Assembly (NCBI GenBank): GCA_003344405.1
Contig: NOWV01000090.1
Span: 62,001 to 126,000 of the forward strand
From: Trichoplax sp. H2
Taxonomy: Eukaryota > Placozoa > Uniplacotomia > Trichoplacea
DNA length: 64,000 nucleotides
Direction of reading: 5' to 3'
Of this stretch, positions 50,054-63,197 are shown piece by piece; the first letter of the stretch is position 1; each line of letters starts with the position of its first letter. Under the pieces are notes generated by a model that saw nothing but the letters and a program-made list of their open reading frames with translations, searched no databases and had not been told where the DNA came from. Made by a program: the position numbers and the translations under genes.

Positions 50054-50570
50054 CTAGTGGTCGCTTGTATGAGAGTCTACATACTGATTCAGTACATCAG
50101 AATGCAGTCTGTTCGTATTGTCGTTTTCCTGTTGTGAGGATACTTGTGGAACAAGCAACAGTTTAGCATGACAGCAAACTGTTGCGATTGTATTACAATG
50201 ATTTCTATAGAAATATTCTTGAACGCAATTATTCTATAATCTAGTATGACCGAAGTGAGATGTACGATACCATATCGGTTTGCTCTATGCAGCATATCAA
50301 GCACTGTACTATCAAAATTCGGATGGCTTGCTGCTGCTGCGTAGTGCATCCGTGTGCAAAATAGATTGTCGCCCTCTTGACCTTTTCGTCCTATACTATC
50401 AAGCTAAACAGTTGAAAAGATATGACAACTAATTTACACACAATCCCTTCAGGACGGATAGTACAGCGAGCGATTGCAGTTAGTAGCGCTTTCTATCTGT
50501 CCGAAGACAAAGTTTCCAATATGCAATCTTGCTCAATTTTGCAGCTTCTTGTCTCTTCCAGTGCGATCAT
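50054..50570 (-). pseudogene. Small ankyrin-like locus with an in-frame TAG
   Basis: Three minus-strand blocks join in phase: 50570-50442, 50403-50271 and 50178-50054. The first begins MIALEETRSCKIEQDCILET, meets TAG at 50495-50493, then continues in frame as KALLTAIARCTIRPEGI. The second reads LDSIGRKGQEGDNLF, then TRMHYAAAASHP and TVLDMLHRAN, with the G...MHYAAA...LL layout of an ankyrin repeat. The third ends NQYVDSHTSDH before TAG. Acceptors are good, but the first intron would be only 38 bp. It lies between BMS1 and FANCD2 on the same strand. It could be a decayed gene, a gene with a sequencing error or one with an unseen start. The ankyrin assignment is by eye. Confidence 0.35.
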
Positions 50571-51532
50571 TTTAATGATGGAGAAGTATACGGAAATATA
50601 AAAAAAATAGACAGACTGAGTACAAGGATCATGGTTATTACTATCATGTCCTCTGCTAAAATTGGGTCTAAATTGAGGCAGGTGGACACTTGTTGAGCTT
50701 CATGGAAGGCTCAAGTTATACTGCGTATTTTCTCCTAGTATTATGTTGTACTGTAGTTAGGTGAGATTGTCCCAGTATCACGGCAGCAATCTCGGAGGTC
50801 ATGGCATAATGGCCGTAGGAGCTCTTAATTTATCGATTAGGCATTTCTTATACTCCCATCCAATTGGATTAATCAACTTCCATCAACCTTAAGAGAAGCA
50901 ATGATGAACACTTTAAATTTGCAATTCTATTTCTTCAAGATCTTGATAACAATGCAGTTGTTAGCTACCGTAGTTGTACCAAGACTAGGAGTTAAATAAG
51001 CATAAGATTTTTTTGAAGAACGATTAAAAAGCAACGATGCACACCAATAGCATAAGATATGAATTTTAATGTTTATTTGTACTTGAATCCCTATATTTGA
51101 GTATTAGGTAGCTGATATTAAGGGCACTACAAGCGCTGCCAATCACAATTTCCTCAAATTATGCATATGTAAAGGTGCACAGATATGCTTTTAATTGCTA
51201 ATAAACAGTTATGGAACTCCAGTAGGAAAAACATAATTTCAACATACCTTTAAGAATACTGTAATCTACATAATATTGAATGATGATACAATTTTATAAA
51301 GTATAAGTGTATAGTAATCAATAGTGGTAGGGCGGTTAACAAATCAGGATCGACATTTAGTAGTGAATTGTTTAAGTATACATGTCTGCTGCTGTATGAT
51401 TCAATAATAGTCAATAACCAACTCTCGCATGAGTATTAGCAATTAGCTAATATAGTGGTTTTCTCAGGATTGTGAAAAATCGAGTCATTATTCTTCAAAA
51501 TCTCAGCGTAGCACAATCCATCCATGGGAGAT
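50571..51532. other. Spacer between the ankyrin-like locus and FANCD2
   Basis: AT-rich DNA just downstream of the FANCD2 stop codon, presumably including its 3' untranslated region. No exon seen. Confidence 0.5.
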
Positions 51533-54500
51533 TCATTTATCGCTACCTGATTCATCATCAGCATCACTAGAATCCTCCTACAATGATAAATTTTTAAAAA
51601 TCAATTAAGCAGTACCTTGATGTGCTATAGTGCATAGTAAATTCAGAATAATTTACTACAAAAGTAATGATAAAAATAATTAATTAAGTGGTTTTTCTAT
51701 GAAAGTATTTTAATTATTCGATTATTTCTATCTTGTTCCTTGCATTAAATTAACAAGCAAGTAGATACTACATTATCAAATCAAAGGTATTTTGAAAATA
51801 CAGTCGATGATGAACTCGCTGCTTTCTCAAATTCCTTTTATTCTTTACCTCATCATCACTAGTCTCTTCATTAGAGTTATTCGGCGATTCCTCGCCATCG
51901 GCAACTGACGATTCATCATCAACTTCATCAGTATCAGATAAGATTTCTTGACCCTAAATATAAAATGACAAAATTTTTTATATAAATAACACAATATAAT
52001 GTTAACTGATCCTGTTCCGCTATCTATAAGTTCTTTCTAACCTGAATATCCCTATTTTTTAGGTTTCCAACCCAAAATGCTTCATGGCAATTATTAACAG
52101 TTAACATTATCTATACCGTATATCCATTTACGTGAATATAAATGAAATGCAATAAAAGTATGGTATTAATTATAGCAACTTGGTTATTGGATGAGAAAAT
52201 GAAGGCATAAATATACCTTGACCCTGTAGACAAATATCTCCAACTTCTTCTTTAGTAAGGGCACAAATTTAGTAACGGCGCCAACCCTTGTATTCTATAT
52301 AGCAAACAAGGCATGCTATTATGCGTATGTTATAGATCAATACTGCTGCACTCTAAACTTTTATTTCACGAATATTACCTTAGAGTGACCGCATACATGA
52401 TGTAAGTAGCGTGTACTCTGTTGAATCGCTTTTAATATAGACAATATAATATCCTATACCATGTTCAAATTAAGATTTAATAGGAAATCGTGTTATTCCA
52501 TAGCTATGATCATAAGCCAAGAAACTATAATATAAACCTTATGTGCTCTGAATAGTTTATCTAATGCTGGCATTGCATAACGGAGAAACACATCGATAAA
52601 GCCATGACTACCCTGTAAGGTCAGAAATTTATGCCTTTTTATTACATTATTCTAGTGCATCGTACCCAAATTACAGTAATAAGTGCCATAGATCTATTAA
52701 CATTAATTAATTAATTATTTAATACTGCCGGCACTGTTATATTTGTATTAATACAAACCTTGATGACCGATAGCAAAACTGGACGTTTGCCCAGAACCTT
52801 TTTAAAAGTAAGATAAAATGGACCATTATTGATATTATTTACAGTTTATCATATTTTCTAACCTTTTTTCCAATCTGACAATCTAAACTTAGTCAAGCAC
52901 AGAGGCCTAAGCGAATAGCTTTTTTAGGAACATACTCATACCTTCACCAGATTGACCATAGAATAAAGAAGGTTACAATGCGATTGTAGTTGGAGCAATT
53001 TGTTTAATTCGTCCTAGTCACAGATAATACATTTTATTAATAATGCAAAATAATATCGAATTGACGAATTTCCATAAACATATCGTAAATTTTATTGGTA
53101 CCCCACGCCAAGCACTACCATCCATAACTAATCTCTTCAACGACTCAACCAAGAATTCAAGCAGTACTTGATAGTATATCGAAAATGTGGATCTGCAATG
53201 AAAAGAATCTTCACATTATGACCTTTAGATTGATTCAAGACACACTCAGTATATGCAAGAAAAAAAGTAAACACATACCTCGTCAAGGTGGAAAAAGGTT
53301 TCTCTTTAATTTTCTTAACGGATTCAGGTAAATTCTCATTTGCAATTTCTTCCAACGTAGATAAGGGTTCCTTTAACGCCTGCAGATGCAGTCTGATTGG
53401 AAAATTAATAACAGGATTATGAAGAACGATTTCGTATTGTATCCGATAATTCTCTATAATTTCACTTCCAATGTACGCGTACAACTTCGCTTAAACAACA
53501 GTATTACAACGAAATCAAATCGAAAAAATTCATAAAATATAATGTATATTTGGATTATGAAAAATTGATAGTCTAAAGAAAGATCAAGAACATCAACAGA
53601 GTAGCATCAATTTCGAAATTTACGAGCATTACCTAAGTAAGTATGCAATTTGTTTTTTATAAACAGATTTCGCAAATTTAGAACTGTCAGGCCAATCTCT
53701 TTTCAAATGCTGCATGATAATAGTAGCTACATAAATAAGATCGTGATATTAGCTTAATAGAGAATGATATTATTTAGGAATTCCTAATGAACAGAAGCTA
53801 ATCTTGCCTTTACTCACCTAATTCAAGATTGAATACTTTGTCATTACTAATTGCATTTATGGCTTGCAAAAGACGAATAAACTTTGTCGCGCACATAAAA
53901 CTTGGGAGTGATGGTAGAAATTTTTCCAAATATCTAAAACATTTCCTGTTATTTACAAAAAAGTAATTACATTGCATATACAAATAACAAAAAATCAAAG
54001 ATCTAGTGGATTGTAAGGTAGCATCATACCAATTATGGATAAAGTTTGATAAGTTCAAACAGACTAATAGTAGAAATGTTGTCGATTATTTAAATTGGCA
54101 AAACTAATATAACTTACCCAACAATGTCATTTATCGGCGTATCTTTGTTGATTGTATTTGTTCTAGAAGCAATGCATGTCAACGCATCTCGTTTCATCTG
54201 TTGATTTTCAGCTTGACTAAGTACGCTCCTAATAATGGAATAAAGTTAACGTACTAATTTAAGATTTGATTCAAGTAGCTTCTATAACCGTTAATACAGT
54301 AATTGACTTTATTCCATTACCATTCAAGAAATAAGACCAAACAAGTAATTAAATATGAATAACTAGATACAATGTGTATATTGACGACATCATCTAGTAT
54401 GATGGATTCCTTATCAGATGCTCCATCAGTTTCTTTGTCTTCTTCATTCTGTAATAATAATTTTAAAATCAAACATGTAAAATGCAATTCGCATGATTAA

Positions 54501-57500
54501 TATCGTTAGTCACAAGTTAATCTCGTAAATTAGTTTAAAAGAGTTATGAATTCCTCTAGGCTATAACTAAAATATCTACACTAATCACTAATACGCAATT
54601 TACCAGTAGGCTAGCGTGAATAGCTTCTAAATTTTGGCATATAATAGGGATCAGCTGAACAAAAAATTTTCCAACTTCGACGGGCTTCCATCTTGAAAAC
54701 AGCCTCATTGTTTGACGGTCAATCTACGTGCACAAATCATAAGTAAGGTATTAACAATAAAAATAAGAATAGATTTGCTGAAAAGCATAACTTTTATATC
54801 GAAATATTGGAATCAGATGGAACCTTTTTTGATTCTGGAATTAAGGAATATATTTTAAATTTGACAGACAGCTTGATACATAAATCTTGTAAAAGGAGTT
54901 CTAGCTGAGCTGGTTGTATATCAATCACAGTGACGCTCTATAAATACCAGATTAAATTTAGTATGGCATCAGAATTAGCAAATAGTCTTTATCAATTAAG
55001 ACTGTTTTTATTCACATAAAATAATTTTGATGCAATTGAACTAATTGCTATTTACGCAGTAAAACTTACTTCGGTATTTAACCCTGAGTCTAAAATTGAG
55101 CACGTAACTTTTCCACACGATAAAATGTTAAAAACATCCATGCTAAGCTCCCTACCATTAGCGAAATTTCAGAATATAGATGGTTAAATTCTATCTAGCT
55201 AGTCGTACAGCAACTGAAGGCATTGTATTTGTTCGATTGGCAATCGACCAAAAAATGAAAGGAAATGCAATTTTTTCGTACCTTAAATAACATCTATTTA
55301 ATGTAACCGTAACTTTATCCTTAGTGGCAGCTTTCTTGAGATCCTGAGTCATAGACTTTTCAAAAACAGTCATTGAAAGGCTAAGTAAATCATTGAGAGT
55401 TGCATACCAAAAACTAGATTATTGCATACGAGTATAATCGGAGTATACGGAAATAGACTTACAATATTTTCCTTTTCTTTGCCTTCTTTCTTTCTATAAT
55501 TAGAAAAAGTGAAAATTAAGTCACAATAAAAGAATTTAAAACTTAAGTACACCTTCGCAGCCATCAAGGTATTATAATGCCGTAAGGCAAGGCAGGCAAC
55601 CAACAAATCTAACGAATGTAATGCAAGATTTATTTTCATTTTACCTAGCTATTTGTAGCTTAAGTGGTTTTTCGACATCAAGTAATTTCTTAAACGCACA
55701 GAAATCAAGTTTCTTTATAACTGGTACACACGATGGGCAATCTACAAAGTAAATAATACATCCAAGTATGACTAAAATGCCTAGCAAGCAAATGTTTAAA
55801 TGAATTTTATATTAACAACATCGAACATCACAAAATTACATTATTCTTTACCATTTAAGAGATTAATCAAATCAGTTTCGAGCTCAGTCATGCCTTTAAT
55901 TCGAGATAAAATTTTCCCTTTCACTTCGGCATCGTCGTAGGAAGCAAAAGCTCCTATTACCTACCATATGAAATATTAAACAGAATGCTAATGAACAACA
56001 TGCTGAATACTATTAGGGACTTTTTAGTAGTTCAAGATATTATTACATCTTAGTCACCATCAATAAGCTAAGTAAATAGAATGAAAAGTATTACGCTGGC
56101 TTACTTCTCTGAACCAGTTTAAGCAATAAATAAGAGAAATACATATTGCAATTTGCAGTTCCGTTTCCAAAGTTGAAAACGTTTCTATCTTATTGCTATC
56201 AGCCAAAATTATAGGACATCCTTATTTCCAATATTAAAATAAATTAGGCAGTTTAATATTCCGTTATGAAAAGTAAATTGACTATTTAATGTACAAGTTA
56301 CTTTTACGATACGCAAGAGCTATACAATTGGCTTACCTAAAAGAGCATCAATTTCGTCGAGGTTTCCTCGCTGATATTTTTCACAAATCCATAATAAATG
56401 GAATTGAGATGCAAAACTTGCAAATGATGTCGATATGCTAATAAAACAATTATTAATAAGCTATCTTTATTAAAACTTATTGCTGAAATTAAACTTAATA
56501 TTGCAATATCCAGTTTAATTACTTTTCACTAAAACTTCCTCCTTTTAACTCAGATACCAATTTCGGTAACAAATTAACCGCAATACTACTATCTTCAGGG
56601 TTGTCTAGTCCATATTTTAAACATGTCGGTAATTCATCGCTGACAGAATCAGAAAACTACAATTATTCAACCGGCTAGAAATATTCTCGAGTAATTCACT
56701 CTAAATTCAATTAAATGTACAAATAGCTGCCTGTAATTACCAGGTAGGTAATTCATTCAAATCAACCAGGTAACTTTCTTGAAATGTTGTAACGATCAAT
56801 TCATTAATCCATGTCTGTAAAGACATAAAATACGATTCTTTACATAAATAACTTGAAGGTGACTAAACTCATAGCTACAATGACGACTATGCAGATTTTT
56901 TTTAAATTGTGAGCTTATGGTCTCCTAATCAACGATCAAGATATACAAAGTTAATAAAATTATAATTAAACGTAATTACTTTAACTTTTATACTAATATT
57001 GTCGCTGGTAATAATGCCTGCAAGTTCGTCATATAATAAAGCTGCTACTTCAGGAATGCCGTCGCAACTTTTATATAATAGTTCAAGTAATTCTGTTGCC
57101 TATTTTAGAAATAATAGCTTCATTAGAAAGATCAGACAGAATGCAACGGGTGCCCGATCCGCCATTTAAATATGCAAACATCGGATTAGCATTACACAGG
57201 ACCATTGAAGGCAAAGCTTTTCAAATTTATATTTTGTATACCTGACTTAGTGCACTTTCATTACCAGCTAGGCCATTGCTGCTACTGTTTTCAGTTTGAT
57301 CTTTACTATAGATAACGAATGAATAAATGCAATAAGTCAATAAATATTAGAAAGTAAACCACAGTAATTTCAACCTAAACTTCATCTCCAAATACTGCCG
57401 TACTTAGAATTCTGCGATGCAAGACATGAAACTGCTGTTGTTCCGCCGGTAACTCCCATCAACCGGTAACTATGATAATATCATCAACATCAAAGGAATA

Positions 57501-60500
57501 AATACTACTACGATATGAATTAAAATCAATAAAAACCTCTATAACAAATTTTGGTAAAGTTAACGCTGGAATCTATGCTCATGCTTACTTTATTTTACTG
57601 TGCGTTAACTGTTTACGAAGTATAATGTGTATATCATCCTAGAATGACAAATAAACGTAGCATTTAAAAAATTTACAATTAGCTTTGTCCATTTAAATAC
57701 CTGCATGAAAAACAAAAGTAACTTTAGAGTTAAAAAAATGAAACGTTCAAGCGCAGTCACAATAAAAAGAAATTTCATGAAACCAGAATACTATTAAGTA
57801 ATTTGTAGAATAAGTTTTCAGCAACTTCTTGTAACCTGAATGGAATCGTTACAATTTTCAGAGAAAGCGATTCGGCAAAGCACAAAATACAATGCCCTAA
57901 TTTGAGAATCCGTTAATAAATGTATAAATTCCATAACACCCTATTGTCAATTAAATTTGGGTCAGTATTACTAGTAACGAGTTTTAATTACGACTAAAAC
58001 TATATCATCTGATGATCTAATATTCACTAACCAGAATGAGCACTGAGAATGCCTTTAATGATTGTAGATTTTCTACTGCAAGTTGTCTTAAAACGTTTAA
58101 TGCAGAATCAGCTTCATATTCGATTCCACTGCCAATGTGCGTTAGTAAACAACCAATAACTTCCTGCGATAAAAGATTTTAATTGCAACGCTTGAATAAA
58201 TCTTATTGTGTACCGTTCACCCTCACCAAGTATAAACGTAATTGAGGTAAAAGGTGATTTTTAACATAATTAATGGATTTAAATTAACCTGCTGGTAGCT
58301 CGTATTATTCATAGAGAATATTAAAATATAGAAGTGACAGCCCAAATCCCTTATAACATCTTGAGATGATTGAGAAAGGGTGTCGGCAATGGACAATATA
58401 CTTCTTAAATAGCGAGGTATCATCTATTCATGTACAGAAACATCAAAATAAATATATGCATTGCAATAACCCATATATTGTATCCAAAAAGAATCATCAT
58501 ACGTAGAGAAAAATGCATACCTGATAGTAGTCTTTGAAGCACAAAGAAAGGAGACTTGTAATAAATTTGTAATGTTTAGACTTCTTTTTAAATACTTTGA
58601 TGATAGATCGATGATAATTGGGCAGTGAATGAGCAATAAATAGGACGAAGATGTCGGTAAGCTATTAAAGAAGTTTTTTTAATTGTTAAGATTAATTAAT
58701 TTTACTTTTCATCAAATTTTCTGCATATGTGAATTATAATGAGAACATATTGCTGATAACTAACATGTAGATCGGTTGTTGCAATCAAGGAATCAATAAC
58801 CTACATAGCCAAAGAATTTCGAAATCATATTAAAAAATATGGTCCTTCCGGAATACACCGCTATTCGATTGATTTTCTATTTTAAAATGTCTAAAAATTA
58901 TAATACCTTAATCCAACCATCGGCAATAGATTTCTTAAAACGAATAGTAGTTTCTAGTACTTCTAGTAGATTTTCAGCACATGAATTAATAGCATCACTA
59001 AATGCAAAAATATTAGCAACATCATTTAATTAAATAAAAAAGGTAGTAAAAACTGTATAATATAGGTTTGCATATGAGATCTGCACAACATCAACGCTTA
59101 GATCTAAATGCTGTACAATGACATAATCAAATATCATGAATGAAGTTATTAAACAAGTAACGAACTGTAACATCCGTCATTGCTATCACATAAAACACAG
59201 AAAAAGTTTTTAAGTTTTATTGTAATATATGATGTGTCTAGCGAAGACTACATAATGCGCTAAATAGAATATCTGAAATATAAAATTACTATTTTAACAT
59301 CCTAAACAATCGAACCTTCGAAATGCACTATACTTAATATTTAGAATAAGTATTATTTGGAGCTATTCGTTATAATGTACTATTAACGTATAGCTAAAAT
59401 TAAAACTTTCAGTAGCAAAAAATTTACGTCTAGTTTTACTGTTTATTCTAATGTTGATTAGGGTCATAAAAATTAGCATCCAGTATTTGGCTGCATATAT
59501 TTAGACTAGCTAGTAAGATAAACCGGTGACTATATCCCAAATTTATAATGTTCCCAGCTGAATATGCATTACTTTTATATCATATAATTTATTTGATTTC
59601 TACATTTAAACAATGTAAACTGTTAATGTTCAATATGATTATCGCATCACTGTAATTAGAGATTTCTACAGCACTTATATCTGGGCTCATATCTTCAATT
59701 AGTCTCAAGTTTAACGAACCCTTTAATGTCTGTCGTTAATAACAGCGACCGATTAGGCAAATTGATATGGTTATGCAATTTCAAAATAATCTAAAAAGAA
59801 ACAAATAAAGAATACGAGCAGCTATCAATTAATTATAGAGCATAATGTACCACTAAGAGATTTAAAGATAGTTTTTAATAGTGTCATATAATTTCATAGG
59901 TACATGAAAAGTTAAGATTATAGTGAGCGAGTTACTCCAATGTAAAATCACATCAAATATTAAACAGATTGCACTTTATCAAGGGTTTATATTGAATACC
60001 TCAACTGCAGCGGCAGTATTATTAGAAACGCTTTGCAGAATAAACCGGAGTACGTCTGGTAAGTCTTCAAAATTGAAAGATCGTAACCCCTTGGCTAACG
60101 ATTCTCGAATCTGAATTATAGATTTAATTAGATACTGTTAAAGAGCTTACAAGTATAGTACGATATAAGATAAGATGTAATAAAAACAAAATATACGAAC
60201 TTCAGTCTCCATTTGAGAGTGTATATTCAAATTGGCTAAGGCTGCAATGATGGATCCAATTAGATGTACATTACAATCTTGAAATTGTCTAGCGACGAAG
60301 AATAAATGACAGTTGTTTAAAATATTTAGATAAATTAATTGCGTTCACGGTGATACAAAGCTATTGATTGACCACAACAAAATTATAAACAAGGAATAAT
60401 TTGTGGTCATCCATTCAGAACAAAATTATTATTTCAATCATATTGTTGATATTTAATTTAGAGATAAATATTACCTTAACAGTTTTCCAATTTGCTCATG

Positions 60501-63095
60501 TTTATCATCATTAATCATTTCTGGTAGTAATTTTATCATTTCCTTTTGCAAATTTTTTGGCAAAACTTTAACTGTCTCAAATAACTTATTAATGGCATCC
60601 TATATCATTTAAATGCATTTATTCCCAAGATATGCAATAATAGAATTATCAGTATTAACAGATTTTACAATATATCAAGTTACTTGATATACTTTGATGT
60701 ATAGGATAATACTTTACCATAGAATCAATCGGATAATTCATCCATTTAAATTGACGGATAAGCAATAATCCCATATTACAGGTTATATTTGCTTCTTCAA
60801 TAACTCTAAGTAAAAGATATAAATTAAAATATTAGGTATGTAAATCAAGAGTTACATTTGACTAAATATGGGTTTGATGTTCGTCGGAAATGTATAATAA
60901 AAAAGTACAATGGATCCAAGGATATGTTGTAATTTTAAAAACTTTATCTAGTAATCTTTCGTAAAGTAAGCTACAACTATGACATTCTATCTGCTTATGG
61001 CATCTAAAAGGAACAGATATACTATACTTACATGTCGTCTTCATACATCACCTCCATTAATTTTGTGAGTAAAACATCGACTACTTTATCCTGTAATTTA
61101 TTACAAAAAGACAAGGATGGCTAGGTAAATTATTGAATTTGACTGAGAATAGTGGATAGGTACGGTACCTCATAAATACAAAATTTGTTTTTATAATTCA
61201 TAAAAATTTTCATTGTTATAAGAAATTGATAATAAATTAACAATACATCGACTTAAATTTGATACAAGTACGATCTAGTAAAGCACAGTACATGTATCAC
61301 CTGTATTTCTTTAATGCTTAAGATAAGCTGTATAGGTGAGTCAGCCGAAAGCTCTAAAATGCTTAAGAATGAAAAATTAAAAGTTTTAGACTCAATAATT
61401 GTATATAATGTACTTGTCCCGTAACATCTACTGTATTTAAAACTAATAAAATCGCTTTAAGGATGTTGCCCAAACATAAAATGAACATACAGTATTTACG
61501 TATATGGCTAGATCGAAATTATAATATAACGCAGATATCAATTAATTCATAAATGGTAGACATAAGGAAATTCTTTCCATGACTCTGATTATCTTTGATA
61601 AAATTATCCAAATACCTATCGGAATTTTCTATTGTTGATCGTATTGGCATTAATGCGTAATAAAGTCTGCCAAAAAGAATGAAGCATAGTTTTATAATGC
61701 AATTCGAATTATCCATTAATTTTATTACAAAGCAGTTTACGGTTCACTAAATATTAGTCGATTTGTTATGCCAAGAGAGCAATTTTACCTGATTTGATCG
61801 TCCAGGTAGTCTTCTAGATTACTGAGAAACCAATCCATCTATAGGAAAGTAGTATAACATGCATTTATGAAATCAATGAGTTATAGCTCATCGCAGTATT
61901 GCAGATTGATTGTAGTTTTTAGTAATAATACTGTACAGTACAGTATATTGCGTTTGTCTGATAATTCAACTCGCTACAGATAGCTACCATATACCGTACA
62001 ATAATGAGTGTACATACGTATGTGCGTATTTTAGCAATTTTACTATTGCATTAGCGATGTCAGAAAATTTTTACGTAGATCAAGTAATTATTACACTGTA
62101 TTTATTCAATTTTTGTGCATATTCTTTAAACTTGTTGCAGAAAAGTACATTGATTGATATCGGTTATAATTGTACAAAGACATAATAAATATACTGTGCT
62201 AGAACCTGCGAAGGAAATCATACAACTACACTCCAGCAAGCAAATAAGATATTAGATCAGTTGCAACTGTTGCATTACCTTATTGGAATCTTGATCTTCC
62301 AATTTGGATAATATATTTTGTTGTGCTTCTATTTCAGTTACTCCTATGGATTATAATTAAATCTCTATTTAATCATGATCTCTGATTATCGCATTACATT
62401 TGAAGAATATTCCTGTCTAGCAGTTGACATGATATGTGTTTTACTGTATGCAATATACTGTACTGTACGTCGGATAGCAGTTTTATCATGATCCTGGTTG
62501 CAAATAATGATGATCATGATGCCAGTCATTATAACGATGTACTGTCAGAGCTTATGGTATCCAAAAGATATCCGTAGATAATCATTATATAATAGATTAA
62601 TTATAGAATTATCCACGTCTAATTATCTATAGATAAAATCCACCATCATCTAATACGGGTATACTGTAATGTACAATTGTACATACTGTACTTGCATTGC
62701 AAACTAACCTGATAGTTCAGATGGTTTGTCAGCATATAATAGCAAATGGCATGGTGATAAGAAAGTAGCGATAGGATGATCTTCTGTTGATCGGCTTCGC
62801 TTAGGATCTAATTCTAATATGATAAAGAAAAAGACGAAAATGCGTGAGCTAGTCAGCCAAATAGGCAAGCAATAATTATTATCAAGCAAGTGTTGCGATG
62901 TATGTTGTTGTTGATGATGATGATGATGTCAACGTCCTCTTGATGATGACGATAATATCCATCATGCAAATTGATTCTATTTGATTTATTCTAGATATAT
63001 AATGACTGATTTGACTTAGTTTGGCTATTAAAAGAGTGATAGAATCCACCTAAATCTTCTTCCAAGGCTCTCTTGCTTGAACTAGCAACGTCCAT
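51533..63095 (-). CDS. FANCD2: FANCD2 (Fanconi anaemia group D2 protein), 46 exons
   Basis: Helical-repeat partner of FANCI; the ID2 complex clamps DNA and organises interstrand-crosslink repair. Exons on the minus strand are 63095-63050, 62813-62709, 62343-62279, 61838-61789, 61666-61531, 61090-61032, 60805-60718, 60599-60475, 60288-60201, 60110-60000, 59790-59720, 58997-58907, 58800-58765, 58661-58521, 58423-58289, 58163-58032, 57940-57836, 57638-57589, 57469-57404, 57305-57242, 57099-56980, 56814-56741, 56639-56523, 56437-56337, 56220-56105, 55960-55852, 55741-55645, 55493-55463, 55343-55282, 55151-55070, 54937-54824, 54723-54604, 54448-54321, 54228-54118, 53933-53818, 53726-53633, 53392-53279, 53192-53102, 53013-52942, 52797-52759, 52612-52538, 52453-52379, 52294-52217, 52110-52042, 51953-51849 and 51577-51533. 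Phases close: 1372 aa, slightly shorter than human. Diagnostic blocks are FNFEDLPDVLRFILQSV, DDIHIILRKQL, GNLDEIDALL, LNWFRE, LHHVCGHSK and MLTVNNCHEAFWVGNLKNRD, with an acidic tail ending ADDESGSDK. Residue 493, matching human K561, is Leu. Exon 5 has a weak donor (gttata). The start at 63095 rests on phase and a basic KRS motif in exon 2. Confidence 0.95.
62903..62955. repeat. TTG/ATG trinucleotide repeat in FANCD2 intron 1
   Basis: A run of tgttgttgttgatgatgatg and further gatgatg words, interrupted once. It is a likely length-polymorphic microsatellite inside the first intron, so not coding. Confidence 0.8.
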
Positions 63096-63140
63096 ATTTG
63101 AATCACCCGCCGATCGCAATTTGACTTTCCAGCTAAAAAT
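63096..63140. promoter_or_regulatory. 45-bp spacer between divergent start codons
   Basis: The proposed FANCD2 ATG (minus, 63095) and a plus-strand ATG (63141) face away from each other across 45 bp. The spacer holds a ccgatcgc word and an agcta step but no TATA box that I can place. If both starts are right, transcription must begin inside the spacer or within the opposing gene's first exon or intron, so this is a bidirectional promoter with overlapping 5' ends. Confidence 0.4.
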
Positions 63141-63197
63141 ATGAGTTCAACCTCCAAGGATGACAAAAATTCGCCAGTGTGCAACGTATTCCGTGTG
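63141..63197 (+). CDS. First exon of an unknown divergent gene (partial)
   Basis: ATG in a good context (aaaaatATGag) opens 19 codons, MSSTSKDDKNSPVCNVFRV, up to a donor reading gtatgt in phase 0. The short hydrophilic N-terminus followed by a strand-like VCNVFRV is typical of a first exon. I could not find the second exon with confidence before the window ends, and I do not recognise the product. Confidence 0.4.

Noticed and set aside
53393-53484. Upstream extension of the FANCD2 frame (GSEIIENYRIQYE...)
   Set aside because: A good acceptor at 53393-53394 gives the length and phase expected from the family; the extension would insert about 30 extra residues.
58839-59033. 64-codon plus frame
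   Set aside because: Antisense to FANCD2 exon 58997-58907.
59923-60114. 63-codon plus frame
   Set aside because: Antisense to FANCD2 exon 60110-60000, which carries the conserved FEDLPDVLRFIL block.
62820-62889. Upstream extension of FANCD2 exon 2 to a Met (MLDNNYCLP...)
   Set aside because: A pyrimidine-rich acceptor (ttatcatattag) bounds the exon at 62813, and exon 1 at 63095-63050 joins in phase.
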